From: an uncultured Umboniibacter sp.
GTDB taxonomy: Bacteria; Pseudomonadota; Gammaproteobacteria; Pseudomonadales; DSM-25080
Length of the DNA stretch: 64,000 nt
Direction of reading: 5' to 3'
Assembly (NCBI RefSeq): GCF_947497555.1
Contig: NZ_CANMGY010000003.1
Coordinates: 229,209 to 293,208, forward strand
A model generated the notes under the pieces. That model saw only the letters and a program-made list of their open reading frames with translations. It searched no databases and had not been told where the DNA came from. Of this stretch, positions 9,780 through 19,637 are shown piece by piece (the stretch's first letter is position 1; each line of letters opens with the position of its first letter). The position numbers were made by a program, and so were the translations under genes.

Positions 9780-12395
9780 TTAAAGCTCGATTGAGTACTC
9801 TACGAAGATAACACGGCCTGTGTTGTCGTACATGTACTCATCAGCTTGCTCGCCGAATTGGTCTAGCAACGGATCTTCATTAAGAATGTTGTTAGCACCA
9901 ACCTTAACTGTACCGTAGTCGTTGAAAGAGTAACCAACAGAAGCGTTGTGTACCATCCATGCGTCATACTCAGTACCGTTGATTGCGTCTTCAGATTCGC
10001 CGATGTAATCAACGTTCCAAGATGCAAATACGCCACCAAGAGTCCACTGGATGAAACCGTTTGAACGCCACTCTGGGAATCCTAGGTCGCCCGCTGCGTT
10101 TGCAACGTTGCCCTGACCGAAGTCCTGCTCGTATTCGTAAGTTAAGTAGTAAGAAGAGTTACCACGAATCTCGAACATACCAAAGCCAGTTTCAACCAAG
10201 CCACCCAACGAGAAGTCAACCGCTTCACGAGTTAGATCGCCTACTGCGTTCTGGTAACCAGCGCTGATTTCGTCAACTCGGCCGTTTGCAGAACGCATAA
10301 CTGCTGGGTTACCACCTTGTGAGTAGTAATCAACGTCAAGCATATCCTGAGCAGAAACATACTCAATTGAATCAGAAATGCTTAGGTTAAAGTAGTTAAC
10401 ACCAACGTTCCATGCATCAAAGAAGTTGTAGCTAGCACCTAACGAGAAAGTCTTCGACGTTTCTGCGTCTAGATCTGGGTTAGAACCGATGTAAGTATCA
10501 AACTGACGTGAGTTACAGTCAGCTTCTGAGATACCGTTTAGCTGACAGCCGTAGTAGTCAGTTGCAGTTTCAGCAGAGAACGAAGTAACACCGTAAAGAT
10601 CAGACAAATCTGGAGCACGGAAGCCTTCACCGTATGACGCCTTGATTGTTAAATCAGGAATCATTGAGAAGGTAGCACCCAAACGAGGTGATACAGCGCT
10701 ACCGAAGTCAGAGTAATCATCGTAACGAACAGCTGCGTCAATATCTAACCAGTCAGTTAGCGGGAAGATTGCTTCAGCAGAAATCGCAGATACATCACGT
10801 GCACCTTCTGCAGAGTTACCAGCAGAACCACCAACTAGACCCGCTTCAGACTGACCATCAACAATTGCTGCATAGGAAACTTCGAAAGTTTCTGCGGCAA
10901 AGTATGAAGAAGCCATACCACCAGCCATTTCGAACATATCCCACTGAAGACCAACGAACATCTTCTGAAGATTCATTGTGTCATCATTAAGGGTTGTAGC
11001 CTTTAGATTAGCAACGTACTGGTCGTAGTCAGTGATATTGTAATTGATGTTGTACTCAAAACCACCATAACTCAGGTAGTAAGTACCAACTGAAACCGAC
11101 TTGTAGTCAGAGTAGGTGTAGTAAGCTTCGTAAGAAAGTGAATCGTTTAGATCACCGCGAAGACCCATGTTGATGTCGGTCAACGTGTCAGTAACTGTAT
11201 TATCACGAGTACCGATATCTACCCAACGGAAGTAACCGTTAACGGCTTGGCCATACGGGTTCTTAGGGTCAGATGCAAGTGCCGCACCTGGAGCCGCTGG
11301 CGGAGCATAGCGACCAAAAGACTCATTCTGAGCAATGACAGCGTCAGCGAAAAGTTCAACATTATCAGTCAATTCAAATGTAGAGCTAACCCAAGAGTTA
11401 ATGCGCTCTGAACCAGCACGGTTTGCTGATACGTTAGCGTATGCATAACCACAGTAGAAACCTGTATCTGGACCAAATACTAGATCAGCTTTCATTTCAC
11501 CTACGAACGAACCATCATCAACACAGTTGCTACCAGGTGTAACTTCCCAAGTGTCACGATCCATTGGATCAAACGCTTGGCCGTTGTAGTCAGGGTTCAA
11601 CAAAGTGTAACCATAGAAAGATACACCAGCAGTCTCAGCATAACCGGTAATATATCCATCACCGTCCATGTCAGAGTAACGCGCTGCGGTATACTCACGA
11701 TCCTTATCAAATACTGGATCACGGCTATCATACTCAAGACCAAACGTTACAGAACCACGATCGCCTTTAGCACCAGTCAAGAAAGAGAAACTTTTCTCAA
11801 CACCGTCATCTTCAGAACGATCACCGTAACGAGCATTGAACTTCATGCCTTCGTAATCAGTCTTAAGAATTACGTTTACAACACCAGCTACAGCGTCAGA
11901 ACCGTATACTGCCGATGCGCCATCAGCGATGATTTCTAGACGGTCAACCGCAGAGAAAGGAATCATGTTCAAGTTAACTGTACCACCGCCACCAAGTGAT
12001 GGTGAACCTACGGTACGACGACCGTTGATAAGTACAAGTGTACGTCCAGCGCCAGCACCACGAAGGTCAACTGTCGCATTCGACTGAGCTGAGCTACCAG
12101 AAGACTCACGGAATGAACCCAACGAGTTTAGCGTTGACGAACGAAGTGCATCGGCAACTGAGATATCGCCAGAGATCTTCATGTCATCAGCACTAATTGT
12201 GATGATTTCCTGAGAATCAGTGTTGGTTGAACGCTGAATACGCGAACCGGTTACAAAGATTTCTTCAACCTGAACCTGTTCTTGCTCTTGTTCAACTACT
12301 TCAACTTCCTGAGCAAATGCAGGAAGAGCCACACCAGCCAAGACTGATGCACTAATCGCGTTGCGAATAGCTTTTGTTAAAGGTGCAGTTTTCAT
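9780..12395 (-). CDS. TonB-dependent outer-membrane receptor
   Basis: An 871-residue receptor. The signal peptide ends at ALPAFAQ (about residue 29). Next is a Glu/Gln/Val-rich stretch and the TonB-box region VEEIFVTGSRIQR. The plug domain (about 50-170) contains VDLRGAGAGRTLVLINGRR and RLEIIADGASAVYGSDAVAGV. The C-terminal part is a 22-strand-type barrel with FSLGASYNF, and it ends in an aromatic-rich strand (VIFVEYSIEL). A GGGGG ribosome site precedes the ATG. It is monocistronic, with a terminator 24 bp downstream. The plug style resembles receptors common in marine gammaproteobacteria for peptides or glycans. The ligand is unknown, and no enzyme neighbours hint at it. Confidence 0.95.
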   Translation of the reverse strand: MKTAPLTKAIRNAISASVLAGVALPAFAQEVEVVEQEQEQVQVEEIFVTGSRIQRSTNTDSQEIITISADDMKISGDISVADALRSSTLNSLGSFRESSGSSAQSNATVDLRGAGAGRTLVLINGRRTVGSPSLGGGGTVNLNMIPFSAVDRLEIIADGASAVYGSDAVAGVVNVILKTDYEGMKFNARYGDRSEDDGVEKSFSFLTGAKGDRGSVTFGLEYDSRDPVFDKDREYTAARYSDMDGDGYITGYAETAGVSFYGYTLLNPDYNGQAFDPMDRDTWEVTPGSNCVDDGSFVGEMKADLVFGPDTGFYCGYAYANVSANRAGSERINSWVSSTFELTDNVELFADAVIAQNESFGRYAPPAAPGAALASDPKNPYGQAVNGYFRWVDIGTRDNTVTDTLTDINMGLRGDLNDSLSYEAYYTYSDYKSVSVGTYYLSYGGFEYNINYNITDYDQYVANLKATTLNDDTMNLQKMFVGLQWDMFEMAGGMASSYFAAETFEVSYAAIVDGQSEAGLVGGSAGNSAEGARDVSAISAEAIFPLTDWLDIDAAVRYDDYSDFGSAVSPRLGATFSMIPDLTIKASYGEGFRAPDLSDLYGVTSFSAETATDYYGCQLNGISEADCNSRQFDTYIGSNPDLDAETSKTFSLGASYNFFDAWNVGVNYFNLSISDSIEYVSAQDMLDVDYYSQGGNPAVMRSANGRVDEISAGYQNAVGDLTREAVDFSLGGLVETGFGMFEIRGNSSYYLTYEYEQDFGQGNVANAAGDLGFPEWRSNGFIQWTLGGVFASWNVDYIGESEDAINGTEYDAWMVHNASVGYSFNDYGTVKVGANNILNEDPLLDQFGEQADEYMYDNTGRVIFVEYSIEL

Positions 12396-12765
12396 TAAAT
12401 ATCCCCCAAATGGTTTTAATTGTTATTACTGCTTCCAGTCACAAATGTAACCGAAACTAATAACAAAAAAAACCTTTTTTTACGTATAACCCCGTAATTA
12501 TCGTAGTAGTTTTGTGAACACACCCAGCCGAACTATAGTCATCATAAGGAAAACACCCTTCGGAGATTGCGTTTCACTAATGCAAACCGCAGGATTACGA
12601 GTCGATACAACGCATGCCGTAGCGGATCATATAATTGATTAGTCCGCTGATGACGATTTTTTCTACAACAGAAATTAGATAACGAGCATGACGAAAGGTT
12701 CTTTAATAGCGACTATCGGCAATTGGCAATAACCAAAAGTAGTCGAATTAATAGGGAGTAACCTG
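12396..12765. other. 370-bp divergent intergenic region between the TonB receptor and a methyltransferase
   Basis: No credible gene. It must hold the promoters of both flanking genes. In the receptor leader there is a symmetric A8-CC-T7 tract (12465-12481), about 70 bp before the receptor start. A hairpin AGCGGA/TCCGCT with a 16-nt, partly self-pairing loop lies at 12621-12648, followed on the plus strand by a six-T run at 12657-12662. That could be a weak terminator of an unseen small transcript, but the 8-nt gap to the T run argues against it. Confidence 0.4.
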
Positions 12766-13851
12766 ATGAACATCAGCACGCAGGAGCGATTTCAGCAACT
12801 CGATCAACTCCTACTCCGGCATTGGTCAGCTTGGCAACCCGCCTTCGGCTCCGACGCGAAGCTATGGCTGACAGAAGCCACTTTAACAGCCATTGCACAT
12901 GAACTTGGGTCGGCAACTCAGCTGACGTCATCGCCACTCCTGCCAATCCAATCCGAGCCACCAGCTGGAACAAAACTGCGCAAATGGCGGCAACTACAGC
13001 ACTTCAAGGGATGTTTTAATTCATCGGCCGAGACAATTGTTGATTGGTGTTGTGGTATGGGCCACCTATCAGGTCATTTAGCAAGCGACCGTCATGCCGT
13101 AATTGGCTTAGAGATCGATTCTTCTCTTATAGCGAGAGCTTCGGCACGCAGCAGCAAAATGACACTATTCCACCAGTGCGATGTCCTCAGCGAAGCCGAG
13201 CAATATCTATCCTCCGCACAGTCCATTGTGGCCTTGCACGCATGCGGAGCTCTGCACACTGCGCTAGTTGAGAAGGCCGTCGAGTCGCAGGTCCATGACT
13301 TACACTTCTCCCCCTGCTGCTATCACAAACGATTTAATCGAGGTCTTAAGATGCTCTCCCAACCAGCGAGACGATCTCCGCTGGTACTTAACGAGAGAAA
13401 CATCCAGTTAGCGGTGAGACAATCCGTGACAGCGCCCAAACGGGAACAATTCGCGAGAGAGAAATTACGCCTCTATAGATTGGGCTTTGACGAATGGGTA
13501 AAGCGGGAACTAGGAATCGAGCATTACACACACCTACCCAGCACCTCACCAGCAATAGCAACTAAGGGCTTCGCTACCTTTTGCGCATGGGGCGCGAAGC
13601 AACGTGTTCCCGAGCTATCAGGAGTAGCGGTGAATGACGAATCGAGGCTGCTTTCCAGCGCTGAGGAGCGGCTTGAGCTTGAAGTGGCCTACGAAGCCCA
13701 GTGCGAAGTCTTTCGACGGGCGCTAGAAATCCGACTCTGTTTAGACAACGTACTCTTTCTCGAAGAAAACGGATTTCAAGCCGAACTCATTGAGTTTTGC
13801 CCATCATCGATTACACCACGAAACATCATGATTCGAGCATTTCGAGCTTAA
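12766..13851 (+). CDS. Class I methyltransferase, Methyltransf_32-like
   Basis: A 361-residue protein. Motif I is DWCCGMGHLSGHLA (about residues 92-105), then VIGLEIDSSLIARASA and VALHACGALHTALVEKA. The diagnostic SPCCYHKRF follows (about residues 182-190). The HACG...SPCCYH pair is typical of the Methyltransf_32 domain also found in eukaryotic GSTCD/RRNAD-type proteins. The substrate is unknown. The two adjacent cysteines may bind a metal; this is inference. A GGGAG site lies 7 bases before the ATG. It is separated from the aldehyde dehydrogenase downstream by about 90 bp and may or may not share its transcript. Confidence 0.8.
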   Translation: MNISTQERFQQLDQLLLRHWSAWQPAFGSDAKLWLTEATLTAIAHELGSATQLTSSPLLPIQSEPPAGTKLRKWRQLQHFKGCFNSSAETIVDWCCGMGHLSGHLASDRHAVIGLEIDSSLIARASARSSKMTLFHQCDVLSEAEQYLSSAQSIVALHACGALHTALVEKAVESQVHDLHFSPCCYHKRFNRGLKMLSQPARRSPLVLNERNIQLAVRQSVTAPKREQFAREKLRLYRLGFDEWVKRELGIEHYTHLPSTSPAIATKGFATFCAWGAKQRVPELSGVAVNDESRLLSSAEERLELEVAYEAQCEVFRRALEIRLCLDNVLFLEENGFQAELIEFCPSSITPRNIMIRAFRA

Positions 13852-13942
13852 GTTAGCGACCGCCGTCGGACACTAACTATTGATTCGAAATGCAATTCAC
13901 ATAACACTGATTCATAAATTACGGGTTACAACGAGGACAGTG

Positions 13943-15358
13943 ATGCCTACCAACACCAATAACATTGACGCAATCTTCCTGCAACAAAAGGCCAACCTTC
14001 CTACGCTAAAAGCGCGCAGTGCTGCGGATCGAATCGCAATGTTGCAACGTTTGAAGCGCGCTATCCTTCGCTTTCGTAAAAACATTGTTAAAGCTGGCGC
14101 GGAGGATTTTGGCAAGCCTGAAACGGAAGTCGATATCGCCGAGATTATGCCGCTTCTTAGCGAACTTGCTAATACTTCGAAGAACCTTAAGCGCTGGATG
14201 AAACCAAAGCGTGTCCGCACCCCCGCCACACTTTTCGGGTCGAGTGGGAAGATCATCTATGAGCCGAAAGGCGCCAGCTTAGTTATTGCGCCTTGGAACT
14301 ACCCTGTGTTCCTCAGCCTTGGGCCAGTTATCAGCGCCGTAGCTGCCGGCTGCAGCGCGATAATCAAACCATCCGAATTTACTCCGGCACTCAGCGCAGT
14401 GATTAGGGAAATCGTAGAGGACGTCTTCGACGTTAACGAGGTTGCCGTGATTGACGGTGAGGTCGAAACCACCACTCAGCTCTTAGCGCTCCCCTTCGAT
14501 CACATTTTCTTTACCGGCTCGCCCAATGTTGGGAAAGTTGTGATGGCCGCAGCGGCGAAGAACCTAAGTTCGGTAACACTCGAACTTGGCGGCAAATCTC
14601 CGGTGATTGTAGATGAAAGTGCAAACGTGAAGGACTGCATCGACAAGCTAGTCTGGGCTAAATTTACCAACAACGGCCAAACCTGCATCGCACCTGACTA
14701 TCTTCTGGTTCATCGCAGTCATGAGCAGAGTTTTAGCGATAGCCTTTACCAGCGCATTGCCACGGTTTATGGCGCTGATCTAGCGGCACAGCAACAGTCG
14801 CCAGACCTTGCTAGGATGGTTAACACTCGTCATTTCGACCGAGTGCAAGCCCTGCTGGTTGAAGCTAAATCGAAGGCCAAAACAATTTTGGGGGGGCATT
14901 GTGATGCCGATGACCGATTCATCTCCCCAACTCTCGTAGTGGAGCCCAGTGCGGACTCAAGGATTATGCAAGAGGAAATTTTTGGACCTTTGTTGCCGAT
15001 ACTTTTTTACGATGAACTCAGTGAAGCGCTGAGTATAATCGAACAGCAACCCAAACCACTCGCGCTCTATATTTTTGCTAAAGACAACCGAGTCGTCGAT
15101 GAGGTCATCAATCGGAGCACTGCGGGCGGCACCTGTATCAACACTTGCCTCCTTCACTTTATTCACTCTAACCTTCCCGTTGGTGGCGTCAATAATAGTG
15201 GCATTGGCAAATCTCACGGCCGCTATGGTTTCCTGGCGTTTAGCAATGAACGAGGTGTAGTGAAAGATCATCTATCTCTCAGTAAACAACTTTTCGCACC
15301 CTACACTCCCCGTGTTAAAAAAGTCATCCAACTGACCCTGCGGTTCCTCGGTAGGTAG
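13943..15358 (+). CDS. NAD(P)-dependent aldehyde dehydrogenase (coniferyl-aldehyde / fatty-aldehyde type)
   Basis: A 471-residue aldehyde dehydrogenase. The frame opens at 13880, but the ATG at 13943 (MPTNTNNIDAIF) has a GAGG site six bases upstream and gives the family length. Motifs: the coenzyme site APWNYPVFLSL, FTGSPNVGK, the general base in LELGGKSPVIV, the nucleophile in NNGQTCIAPDY, and EEIFGPLLPI. The missing N-terminal extension and the ending that contains the GKSHGRYGF block are typical of the class 3-like coniferyl/fatty aldehyde enzymes, which oxidise aldehydes to acids. Three bases separate it from a TetR-type gene, so the regulator probably controls this operon. Confidence 0.9.
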   Translation: MPTNTNNIDAIFLQQKANLPTLKARSAADRIAMLQRLKRAILRFRKNIVKAGAEDFGKPETEVDIAEIMPLLSELANTSKNLKRWMKPKRVRTPATLFGSSGKIIYEPKGASLVIAPWNYPVFLSLGPVISAVAAGCSAIIKPSEFTPALSAVIREIVEDVFDVNEVAVIDGEVETTTQLLALPFDHIFFTGSPNVGKVVMAAAAKNLSSVTLELGGKSPVIVDESANVKDCIDKLVWAKFTNNGQTCIAPDYLLVHRSHEQSFSDSLYQRIATVYGADLAAQQQSPDLARMVNTRHFDRVQALLVEAKSKAKTILGGHCDADDRFISPTLVVEPSADSRIMQEEIFGPLLPILFYDELSEALSIIEQQPKPLALYIFAKDNRVVDEVINRSTAGGTCINTCLLHFIHSNLPVGGVNNSGIGKSHGRYGFLAFSNERGVVKDHLSLSKQLFAPYTPRVKKVIQLTLRFLGR

Positions 15359-15361
15359 ATC

Positions 15362-16618
15362 GTGGCGACCGCCAACATCGAGAAGAAGCAAGCGCTGCGG
15401 CGTCGCCAAATTATGGAGCGAGCCGCCGCCGCATTTAATCAGTTCGGCTACGAAGGTGTTTCCATCGCAAATCTGGCAAGTACTCTGGGCATGCGAAGCA
15501 GTAATATCTATTACTACTTCGATACCAAGGAGGTATTACTAAGAGATTGTTACTGCGACTCACTAGATACTTATGCCGCTCAACTAGCGGAGATAAAACA
15601 ACAGTCTGCAAGCTATCAAGAGATTATTCGCAATTTCTTCAGTTTCCACTTCAGAACCTGGCATGAGGTTCATACGTCAGTAAAACCTCCTCTCGCCATG
15701 ATTTACGAACAACATCTTTTGTCCCCTGAGGCGGGGCTCCAAGTTAAAACTGCATTTGATTCCGTTCAAATACAGCTAGGAGAATACTTCCAGCAATGTC
15801 AAAACAGCGGCCTTCTGCGAGAATTCCCTCATCAAGCGGCAGCCGATTTTCTGCACGCAATATTCGACTGGGGGACAGTTTGGACTAATCGTATTCACTC
15901 TCCAGAGCAAATCTCCAAGATTAGTGAGATTAACTCTGATGTTTACCTTAACGGTGTTGCAACACACTATGAATCTCAGCTACTGAGTGAACTCCGCCAT
16001 CTCGACATCTGCGAGCAGATAATTCAGCGCGCAGCTTCCCTTGAGGGGCAAGCTCCGTCCAAAGATGCCATTAGTTGCGCGGCAACGCGCTTGTTTAATA
16101 CTCAGGGCTACGAAGCGTCCTCCATTGATAGGATTTGCACCGAAGTGGGCCTCACTAAAGGGGCGTTTTATCACCATTTCAAAGACAAGAACGCACTACT
16201 TAAATACGCTTTTCGGCAGGCGTTTACCTTCGATAGATATCTCTACCAAGAAGTCGTTCAGCATGCTAAAAATGGTCTTGATGCCATCAAGCTACTTGTT
16301 CAGCTCGATGCAATGACCATCCATAACCAACACATCCAACTACCACTATTTCGTCTAATTAATAAGTTAGCACCCGAGGATATCAGCGTTGCCATTCAAG
16401 AAGTTGATGATAATCGTAAAAGATTTATGGAATTCGTTGCCTCGGGAGTCCAAGATGGATCGATGCGCGGCGGCTCTTCTTCGGTCATTGCTCATTGTTA
16501 CTTTGCACTAAAACAACGAACACTCCGCTTCCCAAATCCCATCGGAAGTTACGCTGAATCAACGTTAGACGAAGCATGGGATATTTTTTTCCACGGAACC
16601 CTAAAACGCAATGCCTAA
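15362..16618 (+). CDS. Fusion of two TetR-family regulators in one polypeptide
   Basis: A 418-residue protein with two complete TetR/AcrR DNA-binding domains. The first is at about residues 14-60 (FNQFGYEGVSIANLASTLGM, then SSNIYYYFDTKEVLL). The second is at about 230-280 (LFNTQGYEASSIDRICTEVG, then KGAFYHHFKDKNALL). Each is followed by a helical segment of ligand-domain size. Most TetR proteins are about 200 residues and dimerise; this one carries two halves in tandem, so it may act as a built-in pseudo-dimer. The start is GTG, three bases after the aldehyde dehydrogenase stop, with a weak GGTAGG site. It overlaps the phosphatase gene by 8 bp. It is likely an aldehyde- or lipid-responsive repressor of its own operon, by inference. 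Confidence 0.88.
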   Translation: MATANIEKKQALRRRQIMERAAAAFNQFGYEGVSIANLASTLGMRSSNIYYYFDTKEVLLRDCYCDSLDTYAAQLAEIKQQSASYQEIIRNFFSFHFRTWHEVHTSVKPPLAMIYEQHLLSPEAGLQVKTAFDSVQIQLGEYFQQCQNSGLLREFPHQAAADFLHAIFDWGTVWTNRIHSPEQISKISEINSDVYLNGVATHYESQLLSELRHLDICEQIIQRAASLEGQAPSKDAISCAATRLFNTQGYEASSIDRICTEVGLTKGAFYHHFKDKNALLKYAFRQAFTFDRYLYQEVVQHAKNGLDAIKLLVQLDAMTIHNQHIQLPLFRLINKLAPEDISVAIQEVDDNRKRFMEFVASGVQDGSMRGGSSSVIAHCYFALKQRTLRFPNPIGSYAESTLDEAWDIFFHGTLKRNA

Positions 16619-17156
16619 ACTTTACGTTGTTCGTCATGGCCACCCACAAAGTAAATGGAATGAAGATCCTGATCCCAGCTTATCTGAGCAAGGTCGTGCG
16701 CAGGCTTCAGAGATTATAAAGATCCTTTCAGGTCTATCATTTTCCGAGGTGGTCAGCAGCCCCATGATCCGTGCCGCGGAGACCGCTATGATTGCTGCTG
16801 CAGGGCATGATATTAAAACAGAGCAAGCGATTCGTGAGATACCTAGCTATTGGATACCCTCCAGCCAACGACATGACTGGTTGAATAGAGTGCTTCGATC
16901 AACATGGGATGAGGTAGAACCCGAAATAAATGTCTGGAGAAACCACCTACTTCATTGGGCCTCGGCCCTAAAAGAGGACACCGTAGCGTTCAGTCACTTT
17001 GTCGTCATCAACGCACTCTTATCGGCAGCCACGGATTCCAACACAGTAGTCACTGCGCTTCCGGATCACTGTGCTATCGCCGAATTCGACGTAATTGATG
17101 GGCAATTGCATTTCATCGGCATTGACCGAGAGTTAGATAGTGAGATTATGGTTTAG
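16611..17156 (+). CDS. Histidine phosphatase (phosphoglycerate mutase-like) family protein
   Basis: A 181-residue protein with the catalytic RHG near the N-terminus (Arg8-His9-Gly10 in YVVRHGHPQSKW). It has the SEQGRAQA block and the VVSSPMIRAAETA motif, with a second His in AFSHFVVINALL. The length and layout match small broad-specificity phosphatases such as the SixA/CobC-like group. The substrate is unknown. It starts 8 bp inside the double-TetR gene, so translation is coupled. As third gene of aldehyde dehydrogenase-TetR-phosphatase, it may dephosphorylate a pathway intermediate, but nothing proves this. Confidence 0.85.
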   Translation: MPKLYVVRHGHPQSKWNEDPDPSLSEQGRAQASEIIKILSGLSFSEVVSSPMIRAAETAMIAAAGHDIKTEQAIREIPSYWIPSSQRHDWLNRVLRSTWDEVEPEINVWRNHLLHWASALKEDTVAFSHFVVINALLSAATDSNTVVTALPDHCAIAEFDVIDGQLHFIGIDRELDSEIMV

Positions 17157-17276
17157 TATCAGCGCGGACATTACCACATCTTGACCTCAAAGCGCCGGTC
17201 TAATCGCGGCGCAAAAAATAGCTGACCGGAGGGGAAGTGAGCCTCATATCGGTTCGAAATTCAAGCCTCGACCCCC

Positions 17277-19499
17277 TTATACTCCCCGCTTTCGTTTCGC
17301 CGAAACAATGCCCGGAAGCGCCACGAGCTTCGCCAACACTCTGCCTAGATGGTCTAGCGTCGGCACGACAACAGTCAAGGCTATGTATTTTTCTCCTCCA
17401 GACTGATCCGAGGAATAGAGCGCGGCGATATCAACTTTTTCATCGGCCAGCAGCACAGTCATATCTCGCAATAACCCCTCTCGGTCAACTGCTTTAATTT
17501 CTATATCTACACGGAATGTTGACGACGCATTATCGGACCATGTAACCGCGACCATTCGGGCAGGTTCCGTTTCCTTTAAACGAAGCGCGTTGGTGCATTC
17601 AGCACGGTGAACACCTACTCCCCGACTCACCGTGACGTAGCCCACGATATCATCACCTGGCAGAGGGCTACAGCACGTTGCTAGGTAACTCATCATGCCA
17701 CCTTCACCCCCTACATAGACCGCCTCTTTGTTGGCCACCGGAGGATTCAAGTTAGCAAGTTTAGAACGAATACCCTCTGCATCTAATGGCCGCTGAGTTC
17801 GGTCAGACATTCGCTGTGCGGCCGCCAGAACCTGAGTAAGCTTTAAATCTCCAGCGCCTATCGCGGCACACATCCCAGCTTGATCTTTATAATTCACCAG
17901 TCCCGCAAGCTTACGAAGATTTATACCGCTGTTACCCATACGCTTCAGTTCGGCGTCTAGTGCCTGTCGGCCTAGCACTTCATTTTCGTCACGTTCATCA
18001 TTCTTAAACCAGTGAATGATCTTTGCTCTGGCTCGCGAGGTAGTAATATACCCGGCATCACTCGAGAGCCAATCTCTGCTTGGACGGCCATTCTTCTTGG
18101 TTAGAATTTCAACCTGATCACCCGTCTTGAGCGCCTGATTCAATGGGATAATCTTGCCGCCAACCTTTGCACCTTTACAGGTATTCCCTACATCTGAGTG
18201 AATTCGATAGGCAAAATCTAGCGCTGTAGCGCCCACTGGAAGGTCAATGACATGCCCGGCTTTCGAGAAGACATAGATTCGATCCGCCTTAACGACGGTA
18301 GATAGCTCGCTATTCGCTCCGTCATCGATTTCATCGTGCCAATCCAGAACCTGTCGCAACCACTCCAACTTACTTTCGTAGGAGCTCTTGGTATTCTCAA
18401 CATCCGTCCCTTTGTACTTCCAGTGAGCACAAACGCCCAGCTCAGCTTCGTTATGCATGGCTCGCGTTCGGATCTGCACCTCCATCGTCTTTTGATGAGG
18501 ACCGAAAACCGCGGTGTGCAGACTACGATAACCATTGGCCTTAGGGTTAGTAATGTAGTCATCAAATTGTTGTGGGATATGATTATACAGCGAGTGAATG
18601 ACCCCCAGCGCGGTATAACAGTCGGCTAGCTCGTCAACTAAGATGCGAAAAGCGCGAATGTCGAATAACTGCCCAAAGGTATAGTCCTTGATCTGCATTT
18701 TTCGCCAAATACTATAGATATGTTTAGCACGGCCCGTAACCTCTGCGTTCCTAACCCCAACTGCCGCCAGCGCCGCTTCAATTTGCTGCTTTGCCTCAAG
18801 GATGAATTGATCTCGATCGATGCGACGTTCATCAAGTTGCTTAGCCACGGAGGCATACTCGTCGGGTTTCAGATAGCGAAAGCTTAAATCTTCTAATTCC
18901 CACTTTATGTGGCCGATACCCAGCCGATGCGCCAAGGGGGCATAAATCTCTGACACCTCAATGGCAATTTGACTCCGTCGATCAGGATGGTTCTTAACGG
19001 CTCGAATTGCGCAGGTACGCTCGGCTAGTTTTATCAGTGCCACCCGAACGTCATCCGTTAAAGCCACCAACATTTTTCGTACGTTATCTTTCTGGTTAAG
19101 ATGTGCAGCATCTCCGCCGGAGGCTTGACGCCTCGAACGCGATACTGCCGCCATCATCAAGGTACCGGATACCAGCTCCGCTACGTCACGCCCCAAACTA
19201 TCTTCTATGTCACTAAGCGAAACAAAATCTTCCCTCACCGCTCGGTAGACCAACGCTGCCGTCACGGAGGCCTCATCAAGCTCCAACTCAATTAGAATCT
19301 GCGCCATTTCAACGCCAATCTCTAAACAACTCAGATTGGCCTGCCATTCACTGGGTGTCGGGATAGCTCGCAACATCGCTATGGCCTGATCAATTCGCGT
19401 TACGGAGAGAAGATCTCTGCTTTTTACGTAGTCCAGCCATTGATCGATATCAATATTGCCTGACTCCGAACGAATCAACGTAGGACGAACCTGAACCAT
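17277..19499 (-). CDS. relA: (p)ppGpp synthetase RelA
   Basis: A 740-residue long RelA/SpoT homologue, close to the length of E. coli RelA. In the N-terminal region the hydrolase HD motif expected in SpoT is absent (the segment reads ALVYRAVREDFVSLSDIED), which marks a synthetase-only RelA. The synthetase domain (about 240-390) has the GTP/ATP site YRSLHTAVFGPHQKTMEVQI, RTRAMHNEAELGVCAHWKYK. Next come a TGS domain (DRIYVFSKAGHVIDLPVGAT), a zinc-finger/conserved-cysteine region (YLATCCSPLPGDDIVG) and a C-terminal ACT domain. It acts on stalled ribosomes in amino acid starvation. It stands alone, divergent from the DUF1643 gene. Confidence 0.95.
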   Translation of the reverse strand: MVQVRPTLIRSESGNIDIDQWLDYVKSRDLLSVTRIDQAIAMLRAIPTPSEWQANLSCLEIGVEMAQILIELELDEASVTAALVYRAVREDFVSLSDIEDSLGRDVAELVSGTLMMAAVSRSRRQASGGDAAHLNQKDNVRKMLVALTDDVRVALIKLAERTCAIRAVKNHPDRRSQIAIEVSEIYAPLAHRLGIGHIKWELEDLSFRYLKPDEYASVAKQLDERRIDRDQFILEAKQQIEAALAAVGVRNAEVTGRAKHIYSIWRKMQIKDYTFGQLFDIRAFRILVDELADCYTALGVIHSLYNHIPQQFDDYITNPKANGYRSLHTAVFGPHQKTMEVQIRTRAMHNEAELGVCAHWKYKGTDVENTKSSYESKLEWLRQVLDWHDEIDDGANSELSTVVKADRIYVFSKAGHVIDLPVGATALDFAYRIHSDVGNTCKGAKVGGKIIPLNQALKTGDQVEILTKKNGRPSRDWLSSDAGYITTSRARAKIIHWFKNDERDENEVLGRQALDAELKRMGNSGINLRKLAGLVNYKDQAGMCAAIGAGDLKLTQVLAAAQRMSDRTQRPLDAEGIRSKLANLNPPVANKEAVYVGGEGGMMSYLATCCSPLPGDDIVGYVTVSRGVGVHRAECTNALRLKETEPARMVAVTWSDNASSTFRVDIEIKAVDREGLLRDMTVLLADEKVDIAALYSSDQSGGEKYIALTVVVPTLDHLGRVLAKLVALPGIVSAKRKRGV

Positions 19500-19637
19500 T
19501 ACACTAATCTACCTTCCAGACGGGGGTTTGTTTCTATAAATTGGAGCCTAGCCGGTTTGCAAGCGCTAACTATATTTTTACAGCTCGCAATTGTTGAACT
19601 ATGCTCACTTCTTAATTGTAAAATAGATACTAAACTT

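Noticed and set aside
17190..17220. GCGCCG...CGGCGC hairpin before the relA end, followed by six A
   Set aside because: On the minus strand the T run precedes the hairpin rather than following it, and the plus strand has A instead of U, so it is not a terminator in either direction.
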